NCBI GenBank assembly: GCA_963728825.1 | Contig: CAVSLA010000002.1 | Location: 62,001 to 126,000, forward strand | DNA: 64,000 bases | Reading direction: 5' to 3' | Source of the DNA: CAVREM01 sp963728825 | Lineage (GTDB): Bacteria > Acidobacteriota > Vicinamibacteria > Vicinamibacterales > CAVVIG01 | Notes under the pieces: generated by a model | What the model was told of the DNA's origin: nothing | Database searches by the model: none | What the model saw: only the letters and a program-made list of their open reading frames with translations | Program-made: the position numbers and the translations under genes | Part shown: positions 53,103 through 60,209 of the stretch, one piece after another | How the letters are laid out: each line of letters starts with the position of its first letter | How positions within the stretch are numbered: the first letter of the stretch is position 1

Positions 53103-54717
53103 CTATTCCGGGTCGCCGAATGCATCGAGCAGGACCGGAAGGAGTTCGTGCATCGGGCCGAGCACGGGGCGGGTTGGTGTCAGGCCATCGGCGAAGCCAT
53201 GAACACGCAAGCGCTGCAGGAGCTCCCGCCGGCTGGTGATGACGTGCACCGGAACGTCCCACGGCGCGCGCTCGCCGGCGACGACGGCGGGCGGCTGATG
53301 ATCGCCGATCAGAATGATGACGAGATCGCGGTCGGTGCGGAGCCGCAGGTAGCCGGCAACCGTCCGATGTGCGTAGTCGACGGCCTTGACGTAGCCCGGA
53401 CCGAGATTCGAGCCAGTTCGCCTCGTCGGCGAAGCTTCGATCGAGCTCGGCGGGGTCATAGGGTTGCTCGTCGAACATGCGCGCCCAGTCGGGTTGGTAG
53501 GGCGGCGTCGGGGTGAACGGCGTGTGCGTGCTGACCGTCGGCAGGAAGATGAACAGCGGCTGACGGTCGCGCCGATTGATCTCGAGGGCGTCGAGCCTCG
53601 CGAGCGCGAACTGGTCGGTGAGCGTGAACCACCCGAACTGCGGCCCCCGATAGTCGAGCCGCAGCGCGCCGTAAATCTCATCGAAGCCGTAGAAGCGGCC
53701 TTCCGGCCAATCCCACCACAGACCCGGCATGGTCCCAACGGTCCGGTAGCCGTGCCGCGAGAAGGCTTTGACGATCGTCTCGCGCTGCAGCGTCATCAGC
53801 ACGGCGTTGGTATGCGGGTCGCGGACCTCGACGCCGGACATCAGCGAAATGTGCGCGAGCCACGACTCGCCGCCAAACGTCGGCGACTCGACGAACGCCG
53901 ACGCGCTCTCCCGGCCGGTCGCCGCAATCGCGTCGGTGAGCTCGCGGCGCGCCGCCGCCAGTGGCCCTGCGAAGTCGGGTCGATCGAACGTGACCGCGCC
54001 GTACGACTCCAGAAACAGCAGCAGGACATCTGCGCCCTGCACGCGCGAGAAATCCGAGTTCATGGGTGGGCTGGCCGCCACCGACCGACCCCCTTGCAGG
54101 GCCGCGACCGCCAGCCGCACCTGGCGCCCGTAGGTGGTCGTGATCGGCGTCGGAAACCACCGCTCGTGGGCGTCGAGGTTTTTGGGCTGCTCGATCGCAA
54201 ACAGCGCGACGAAACCGAGCGCGGCTGCGCCGAGCACCAGCCGCGACAGTGGCCGCGCCATCGCCGCGACCACCTCCGCCACGGCCCAGCGGATCACCAG
54301 GTAGACGACCACCAGCATCAGCACGGCGCCGGCGCAGACCGCGACGACGAGCCAGATCGGCGCGGCGCGCGCGAGCATCGCCGCGACATCCGGGATGAAG
54401 CGCAGGTCCCAGTAGAGGTTGATGTCGCGCCCGTACAACGCCTGCGCCGTCACGTCGCCGTACCGGCCGATGACCAGAACCAGCCAGACGATCGAGATCG
54501 CGCGCAACGCGGCGCGCGACGACAGATTCACGCCGCGCGCCAGCGCGACGATCGCGAGGACCATCGCCGCGGCCAGCTCGATCGAGAGCTCGCCGGTCCA
54601 GCGGACCGCGGGGGTCGGCCAGAGGCTTTGGAAGGTCAGCGACGCGTTGAGGATGAGAAGAGCGGCCGCGAGGCGCGCAATCGCCACAACCACAGAGTGT
54701 CCACCAGAAAAGACCAT
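53103..54717 (-). CDS. LtaS-like sulfatase-fold membrane phosphotransferase (frameshifted)
   Basis: About 538 residues after correction. Five N-terminal hydrophobic helices, then an alkaline-phosphatase/sulfatase-fold domain: VLLLFLESYG (Glu metal ligand), SPTFGGESWLAHISLM (Ser or Thr nucleophile candidate), and IILIGDHQPP (Asp-His ligands). LtaS and OpgE-type enzymes move phosphoglycerol or phosphoethanolamine groups onto envelope polymers. The frame breaks near 53409: NWL must continue into NLGPGYVKAVDYAHRTVAGY; restoring CG (ctcgcgaat to ctcgaat) repairs it. It overlaps the CDP-alcohol transferase gene by 82 bp, so the two are co-expressed. Confidence 0.75.
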
Positions 54718-55202
54718 GCCAGCACCGCGAGCGACGCGGCGGCGACCGCGGCGCTGAGCCGACGGTCCAGCGCCGGGAGCAGCGCGACGATCAGGCCGAC
54801 GATCTGCACCACGCAGACCGTCTGGCGACGCCGGCTCGTTTCGAGCGGCCGCTGCATCCAGGGCCAGACTTCACCGGCCGCGACAAAGACGTAGCGAAGC
54901 AGACCGGCCACGATGATCCAGGGCCCGGCCTTGCCGTAGCTGGCGACCAGCGCCGCCAGCACGAGGATGAGCAGCGCGTCCGTTTCCATGTCGAAGCGCG
55001 CCCCGAACTCGCTCGTCGTCTTCGTGCGGCGCGCAATCCAGCCGTCGACGCCGTCCAGGGCGGCGGCGAGGCTGGCGATCGACACACAGACCATCGCGTC
55101 CGGCAGCGACGGGCGAACCAGCACCACCGCGAGACCCGCCACCATGGCCGCACGCACGCCGGTCACCCAGTCCGCCGGTCCGAACGCCGCGTTCGTGCTC
55201 AC
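54636..55202 (-). CDS. CDP-alcohol phosphatidyltransferase family protein
   Basis: 188 residues, four or more hydrophobic helices. The catalytic motif DG-x2-AR-x8-G-x3-D-x3-D is complete (DGWIAR, then GARFDMETD). It should move a phosphoalcohol head group from CDP-alcohol to an acceptor, for example to make a phospholipid or polyol-phosphate. GTG 55202 lies seven bases after a minus-strand TACAAT box (55210-55215) and is preferred over GTG 55205. Its 3' end overlaps the LtaS-like gene, and it is divergent from the dehydrogenase that opens the next operon. Confidence 0.85.
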   Translation of the reverse strand: MSTNAAFGPADWVTGVRAAMVAGLAVVLVRPSLPDAMVCVSIASLAAALDGVDGWIARRTKTTSEFGARFDMETDALLILVLAALVASYGKAGPWIIVAGLLRYVFVAAGEVWPWMQRPLETSRRRQTVCVVQIVGLIVALLPALDRRLSAAVAAASLAVLAWSFLVDTLWLWRLRASRPLFSSSTRR

Positions 55203-55240
55203 CACTGCGATTGTATGCTGATGATGGAGAGGACGCTGAG

Positions 55241-56242
55241 GTGGCAGAGGACGCAGAGGTTGCGCGAGCGTTCTGGGTGACCGCGCCGGGCAGCGGAGAG
55301 ATCCGTGTCGAGACGCTGCCCGAACCCGCGGCCGGCGACGTGATGGTGCGCGCGCGGTTCAGCGGCATCAGCCGCGGCACTGAAGCACTGATTTTTCAGG
55401 GACGAGTGCCGCCGAGCGAGTACCAGCGGATGAAAGCGCCGTTTCAGGTCGGCGAGCTTCCGGCTCCGGTGAAGTACGGCTACTCCAGCGTCGGGACAGT
55501 CGAACGCGGTCCGCAGCACCTGCAGGGTCGCGACGTCTTCGTGCTGTATCCACATCAATCGCATTACGTCGTTCCAGCAGCGGCGGTCCATGTGCTGCCG
55601 CCCGGCGTGCCGCCCGAACGCGCGGTGCTCGCCGCCAACATGGAGACTGCGGTGAACGGCGTCTGGGATGCGGATCCGCAGGCCGGCGATCGCGTCACCG
55701 TGATCGGGGCGGGCGCGGTCGGTTGCCTGGTGGCCTGGGCCGCGACCCGCATGAAGGGGTGCGACGTGGAGCTCGTCGATTCGAATCCGTCACGCGAGGC
55801 GATCGCGCGAGCCTTCGGCGTCGCTTTCAAGCAGCCGGTGGCCGCTTCGCCGGGCGCGCGCGTCATCGTTCACGCGAGCGGCTCGCCGGCTGGCCTGGCG
55901 CTCGCACTCGAGCTGGCCGCGTTCGAAGCTGTCGTCGTGGAGATGAGCTGGTACGGCAACCGGCCGGTTCCGCTTCATCTGGGTGAGGCATTCCATGCGC
56001 AGCGTCTGACGATCAAGTCCTCGCAGGTCGGTCACGTCGCGCGCAGCAAGCGCGGTGAGTTCGATACGCGCCAGCGCCTGGAGCTCGCGCTGACCTACCT
56101 CGCCGACCCTGCCCTTGACCGATTGATCACCGGCGAGAGCCGGTTCGACGATCTGCCGCAGGTGATGGCGACGCTAAGCAATCGGCCGGACGAGACGATC
56201 TGTCACCGAATCAGATATACAGAGGATGAAATTGGGAATTAA
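55241..56242 (+). CDS. zinc-binding alcohol dehydrogenase-like (MDR) protein
   Basis: About 333 residues. GroES-like N-terminal domain (VRARFSGISRGTEALIFQG) and Rossmann domain with VTVIGAGAVGCLVAWAATR; the usual catalytic-zinc Cys-x-Gly-His region is absent or changed (ISRGTEA), so it may be zinc-free. Substrate unknown. The start is uncertain: upstream codons are encoded by the GACGCAGAGG repeat, so GTG 55241 (AEDAEVARAFWV) is the latest plausible in the repeat. It opens an operon with the PTPS-like, GT and MT genes; an MDR reductase with PTPS and RibD-like enzymes suggests small-molecule synthesis. Confidence 0.75.
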   Translation: MAEDAEVARAFWVTAPGSGEIRVETLPEPAAGDVMVRARFSGISRGTEALIFQGRVPPSEYQRMKAPFQVGELPAPVKYGYSSVGTVERGPQHLQGRDVFVLYPHQSHYVVPAAAVHVLPPGVPPERAVLAANMETAVNGVWDADPQAGDRVTVIGAGAVGCLVAWAATRMKGCDVELVDSNPSREAIARAFGVAFKQPVAASPGARVIVHASGSPAGLALALELAAFEAVVVEMSWYGNRPVPLHLGEAFHAQRLTIKSSQVGHVARSKRGEFDTRQRLELALTYLADPALDRLITGESRFDDLPQVMATLSNRPDETICHRIRYTEDEIGN

Positions 56243-56258
56243 GAATTAGGAATTAGGA
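56229..56258. repeat. GGAATTA heptamer array abutting a start codon
   Basis: Three to four 7-bp units (one AGAATTA) end immediately before ATG 56259 of the PTPS-like gene. It is the same word as at 27930-27958. It lies inside an operon, replacing the usual ribosome-binding site region. Confidence 0.8.
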
Positions 56259-56672
56259 ATGCTGTATAGCGTAACGGTTCGCGATCACATGATGATTGCG
56301 CACAGTCTCCGCGGCGAGGTGTTCGGTCCGGCGCAGCGTCTGCACGGTGCCACCTTTGTTGTGGATGTCGAGTTCCGCCGGTCAAGCCTCGACGCGGATG
56401 GCGTGGTCGTCGACATGGGGCGTGCGAGCGATGCCCTGCGCGCGGCCACTGGCGCCTTGTCCTATCGCAATCTGGACGATGAGCCGGCGTTTGCCGGCCG
56501 CAACACGACGACCGAATTCCTGGCGCGCGTCGTCTTCGATCGGATGGCGGCTGCCATCAAACGCGGCGAGCTCGGCGAGAACGCTCGCGGAATCGAGAGC
56601 ATCCGCGTGACGCTGCACGAGTCGCATGTCGCGTCGGCGTCGTTCGAGGGTCGCACGGGCGACGCCGGCTAG
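56259..56672 (+). CDS. PTPS/QueD-family protein lacking Cys and one zinc His
   Basis: 137 residues of the 6-pyruvoyl-tetrahydropterin synthase / 6-carboxy-tetrahydropterin synthase fold. Zinc ligands H15 (IAHS) and H29 (RLHG) are in place, but the third His of LHGH is Ala (A31), and the catalytic Cys four residues before H29 is Ala (A25). The NTTTEFLA and HESHVASASF elements (acid/His ligands for the pterin) are kept. So it likely binds a pterin-like ring but does not catalyse the standard reaction. ATG 56259 directly follows the GGAATTA array. The next gene starts at the base after its stop. Confidence 0.75.
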   Translation: MLYSVTVRDHMMIAHSLRGEVFGPAQRLHGATFVVDVEFRRSSLDADGVVVDMGRASDALRAATGALSYRNLDDEPAFAGRNTTTEFLARVVFDRMAAAIKRGELGENARGIESIRVTLHESHVASASFEGRTGDAG

Positions 56673-57722
56673 ATGCGGCCGGTCGTACTCGTCGTGCCGG
56701 GCACTCTGCACACCAGGAGCGGCGGCTACGAATACGATCGGCGCATCGTCGATGGCCTGCGCAACGAAGGGTGGTGGGTCGACGTGCGGGAACTGGGCGG
56801 CGGCTTTCCGCTGCCGACCGCGCCGGAACGACAGCACGCCGCGCGCGTCCTGGCCAATCTGCCAGCCCGAAGCACCGTCATCGTGGACGGGCTCGCCCTC
56901 GGCGCGCTGCCCGCTGAAGTAGAGCGCGAGGCCGGGAGGCTCCGATTCGTCGCCCTGGTTCATCACCCGCTGGCGCTCGAAACCGGACTCGACGAGAGCA
57001 TGCAGCGCGCCCTTCGTGACAGCGAACGTCGCGCGCTGGCGTTCGTCAAGCGGGTGGTCGTGACCAGCCGCGCCACCGAGCGCACGCTCGGCGACTATGC
57101 CGTGCCCGCCGATCGGATCTCAGTGGTGGAGCCAGGCACCGACCCCGCTCCGCTCGCGCGTGGATCGGGCAGCGAAGTGGTCCGCCTGCTGTGCGTCGCG
57201 TCGATCGTCGCTCGCAAAGGGCACGATGTGCTTCTGCGGGCGCTCGCCGCGGTCCCGCAACGCCGCTGGCGCCTGACATGTGTGGGCGGCGAGCCGGATG
57301 CCGGCGTCAGCCGCCGCCTCCGGCAATTGGTGCAAGAGCTCGATCTCCTCGAGCAGGTGACGTTCGAGGGAGAAGCCGATGCCGCAGCGGTGGCGCGCCG
57401 CTATGACGAAGCCGATCTGTTCGTCATGGCGACCTGGTACGAAGGGTACGGCATGGCCGTGGCCGAGGCGCTCGCCCGCGGACTGCCGATCGTCAGCACG
57501 CGCACCGGCGCCATTCCGGACATCGTTCCGGATCATGCGGGGGTGCTCGTGACGCCAGGAGATGTCGACGCGCTGACGGCCGTGCTGACATCCCTGATTG
57601 GTAACCCTTCGCAGCGGGCGCGCCTCGCCGAGGGCGCACGCCGCGCCCGTTCCCGGCTGCCAACCTGGCCGATGGCGGCGGTCAAGATGTCTACCGTTCT
57701 CCATTCGGTCGCGCATGGGTGA
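56673..57722 (+). CDS. glycosyltransferase family 4-type protein
   Basis: 349 residues. N-terminal acceptor domain (VLVVPGTLHTRSGGYEYDRR) and C-terminal donor domain with the GT4 pattern LLCVASIVARKGHDVLLRAL, FVMATWYEGYGMAVAEALAR and GLPIVSTRTGAIPDIV, including the ExxxxxxxE-like motif. A nucleotide-sugar donor is expected. It begins at the base after the PTPS-like stop and overlaps the methyltransferase by 8 bp. A glycosyl transfer to the product of this cluster is possible. Confidence 0.85.
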   Translation: MRPVVLVVPGTLHTRSGGYEYDRRIVDGLRNEGWWVDVRELGGGFPLPTAPERQHAARVLANLPARSTVIVDGLALGALPAEVEREAGRLRFVALVHHPLALETGLDESMQRALRDSERRALAFVKRVVVTSRATERTLGDYAVPADRISVVEPGTDPAPLARGSGSEVVRLLCVASIVARKGHDVLLRALAAVPQRRWRLTCVGGEPDAGVSRRLRQLVQELDLLEQVTFEGEADAAAVARRYDEADLFVMATWYEGYGMAVAEALARGLPIVSTRTGAIPDIVPDHAGVLVTPGDVDALTAVLTSLIGNPSQRARLAEGARRARSRLPTWPMAAVKMSTVLHSVAHG

Positions 57723-58485
57723 ATTCAGCCCGGCGTGGCTGGCGCTGCGCGAGCCAGCCGATCGTGCGGCACGCTCGGCCAGGCTCGTCGATGCGCTGTT
57801 CACCTCTCTCCGGAACGCAGCCGGGATTCTCGATCTCGCTTGTGGAACGGGCTCGAACATGAGGTACCTGCGCGACCGGCGAGCTGACTTCGATTGGCTG
57901 CTCGTCGATCACGACACGGCGCTCCTGGCGCTGGTGCCGGCCGCGCCGAACGTCAGGGTGCTCGCGCGCGATCTCCGGTCGCTCGATGATCAGCTGTTCG
58001 AGGGGCGCGCGCTCGTCACGGCGTCGGCACTGTTGGATCTGGTGTCCGACGACTGGATCGATCGACTGGCCCGCCACTGTCACCGCCAGCATTCCGCGAT
58101 TCTCTTTGCATTGACCTACGACGGGCGGATCGCCTGCCGGCCCGAGGATCCCGACGACTCGACCATCACCGGTCTCGTCAACCGGCATCAGAAGACCGAC
58201 AAGGGTTTTGGTCCGGCCCTCGGGCCGGATGCCGTCGCATGTGCTGTCCGCACGTTCAGCGCGCTCGGTTACTCGATGCGCGTTGAACGGAGCGACTGGG
58301 TGCTCGACGGATCATCCGAGTTGCAGCAGCAGCTGCTCGCGGGTTGGGCTGAAGCGGCAGTCCAGGTTGCGCCCGAGCACACGACGCTCATCGACGCCTG
58401 GCATGCTCGTCGACTCGAACACGTCGATCGGGGCCGCTCGACCTTGACGGTCGGCCACCAGGACGTCTCGGGAATTGTGGGATGA
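57715..58485 (+). CDS. class I SAM-dependent methyltransferase
   Basis: 256 residues. The SAM-binding loop is ILDLACGTGSNMRYLRD and an acidic motif LLVDHDTALL follows, with a RDLRSLDDQLFEGRALVTAS motif for the adenine side. Its start (ATG 57715) overlaps the glycosyltransferase gene, so it is part of the same operon. The methyl acceptor is unknown. It is convergent with the RibD-like gene, with 3 bp between the stops. Confidence 0.82.
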   Translation: MGEFSPAWLALREPADRAARSARLVDALFTSLRNAAGILDLACGTGSNMRYLRDRRADFDWLLVDHDTALLALVPAAPNVRVLARDLRSLDDQLFEGRALVTASALLDLVSDDWIDRLARHCHRQHSAILFALTYDGRIACRPEDPDDSTITGLVNRHQKTDKGFGPALGPDAVACAVRTFSALGYSMRVERSDWVLDGSSELQQQLLAGWAEAAVQVAPEHTTLIDAWHARRLEHVDRGRSTLTVGHQDVSGIVG

Positions 58486-58488
58486 CCT

Positions 58489-59421
58489 CTAGATGATCCG
58501 TTCGACGGCTGACTGATCGGCGGAGCCGGGGCGATCACTTGGAGGGGCAGCCCGCAGATCGCAATCGAACAGGACGTCGCCGCCCATGCGGAACACGCGG
58601 TATGCGGGTCGCAGACAGTCGCCAAGCGAGACCGGCGGCGCCAGCCGGATGGCCGGACGCCCTTCACCGATCACCACCGGCGCAATCGCCATCTGCAGGC
58701 GATCCAGCAGGCCGGCCTCGAGAAACATCGAGACGGTGACGCCGCCGCCTTCCACGAAAATCCGCGAGCAGCCTCGCGCGTGGAGCAGGCGAAGGAGCTC
58801 CGGCAGATCGACGCCGTCTTCGCGATTGTCCACCGCGACCAGCGTGGCGCGCCCGAAGTGGCTCTCCTCGGGGCGGGTGGCGGAGCGCGCGCACACGTAC
58901 AACGTGGCGGCGGCATCGTCGCTGAACACGCGGTAGTGTTCTTCGAGGCGTCGATCGGGATCGAGGACGACCCGCAGCGGGCTCGGGCCCGGCACGTGGC
59001 GCGTGGTCAGCTGCGGATCGTCGGCGGCGACGGTTCCGGCGCCGACGATCACGGCGTCGCAGAGCGCGCGCATGCGGTGCATGTGCATCAGGTTTTCGGG
59101 ACCTGTCACGTATTGTGATTCGCCGGCATGGGTGGCGATGAATCCGTCGAGGCTCTGGCCGAGATGTCCCACCGCAATCGGACGAGCACGCGTCGCGCTG
59201 CACACCGGGAGGTACAGATCGATCAGGGCACGCCGCGGGTCCTCGTCGGGCAGCGTCGCGTCCCATCCCGCTCCGGGCCGCCACACGAGGACTGCCTCCG
59301 GCTCCGGAGCGGAGCGCAGCTCCAGCCCCGCACCGAGGGCGAATCGCTCGGTGCGTCCCGATTGCGCCGCGGCCTCCGCCCCGAGCGCCGCCGCCTGCAC
59401 AATTCGCCAGGCCTCGTCCAT
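58489..59421 (-). CDS. RibD C-terminal / dihydrofolate reductase-fold reductase
   Basis: 310 residues. An N-terminal extension of about 85 residues precedes the RibD_C reductase fold: PIAVGHLGQSLDGFIATHAG, CDAVIVGAGTVAADDPQLTT, LRVVLDPDRRL, and IFVEGGGVTVSMFLEAGLLD. RibD_C enzymes reduce ribosylamino-pyrimidines with NADPH; this copy lacks the deaminase domain, so it may reduce a related pyrimidine or pterin. ATG 59421 follows a minus-strand TATAAT by nine bases. It faces the PTPS/GT/MT operon and shares a promoter region with the ABC ATPase. Confidence 0.8.
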   Translation of the reverse strand: MDEAWRIVQAAALGAEAAAQSGRTERFALGAGLELRSAPEPEAVLVWRPGAGWDATLPDEDPRRALIDLYLPVCSATRARPIAVGHLGQSLDGFIATHAGESQYVTGPENLMHMHRMRALCDAVIVGAGTVAADDPQLTTRHVPGPSPLRVVLDPDRRLEEHYRVFSDDAAATLYVCARSATRPEESHFGRATLVAVDNREDGVDLPELLRLLHARGCSRIFVEGGGVTVSMFLEAGLLDRLQMAIAPVVIGEGRPAIRLAPPVSLGDCLRPAYRVFRMGGDVLFDCDLRAAPPSDRPGSADQSAVERII

Positions 59422-59430
59422 GTGTGACCG

Positions 59431-59438
59431 ATTATAGT
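59431..59438. promoter_or_regulatory. overlapping divergent -10 boxes (TATAAT minus, TATAGT plus)
   Basis: ATTATAGT reads TATAGT on the plus strand (59433-59438), six bases before ATG 59445, and TATAAT on the minus strand (59431-59436), nine bases before ATG 59421. One near-symmetric core can serve both genes. Confidence 0.6.
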
Positions 59439-59444
59439 GGTCGC

Positions 59445-60209
59445 ATGCTGCAAGTTGAGCGGCTCACCAAGTACTACGGCGCCCTCGTCGGCATTCGCGA
59501 CCTGTCGTTCGACGCGCGGCCGGGCGAGGTACTGGGGTTGCTCGGTCCGAACGGATCGGGCAAAAGCACCACGGTGAAGATTCTGATGGGCTTGCTGCGT
59601 CCAAGCGACGGCACGGTGCGGCTGGACGGCGTCAACATCCTCGAATCGCTGCAGCCGTACAAGGCGGTACTGGGCTACGTCCCGGAAGAACCGCACTTGT
59701 ACTGGTACCTGACCGGCCCGGAGTACCTGCGGCTGGTCGGCCGACTGCGCCAGGTGCCTGAGGAACTGCTCGATCACAAGATTGAGCGCTTCATGCAGCT
59801 CCTGGGCATCTACGACGACCGCTATCAGACGTTGTCCTCGTATTCGAAGGGGATGCGCCAGAAAGTGCTGATCGCGGCCGCCGTTCTGCACAATCCACGC
59901 GTGGTGATCCTCGACGAGCCGTTTTCGGGTCTCGACGTCACCGCGGCGCGGATTCTGAAGGCGTTCGTGCGCGCGCTCGCCGACGAAGGCAAGATCGTCG
60001 TGTTCAGCTCGCATGTGCTGGAAGTCGTCGAGCAGGTCTGTTCGCGGGTCGTGATCCTGAAGGATGGACGCGTTGTCGGTCATGACTCGGTGGCGAATCT
60101 GCGGGCGACGCTGCAGCTGCCTTCGCTCGATGCGGTGTTCGCCGCGCTCGTGACGGAAGAAAACGTCGAGGATCGCACGCGCGGCTTGCTCGCCGCCATG
60201 AAGGCATGA
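59445..60209 (+). CDS. ABC transporter ATPase (drug/Nod-type), permease absent
   Basis: 254 residues. Walker A GPNGSGKST, Q-loop VPEEPHLYWYL, signature SSYSKGMRQKV, Walker B VVILDEPFSGLD, H-loop FSSHVLEVV. Typical of ATPases that pair with ABC-2 or ABC-type permeases, yet the next gene encodes a secreted protein. ATG 59445 lies six bases after TATAGT. Its stop overlaps the next start by 4 bp (ATGA). The permease may be encoded elsewhere. Confidence 0.87.
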   Translation: MLQVERLTKYYGALVGIRDLSFDARPGEVLGLLGPNGSGKSTTVKILMGLLRPSDGTVRLDGVNILESLQPYKAVLGYVPEEPHLYWYLTGPEYLRLVGRLRQVPEELLDHKIERFMQLLGIYDDRYQTLSSYSKGMRQKVLIAAAVLHNPRVVILDEPFSGLDVTAARILKAFVRALADEGKIVVFSSHVLEVVEQVCSRVVILKDGRVVGHDSVANLRATLQLPSLDAVFAALVTEENVEDRTRGLLAAMKA

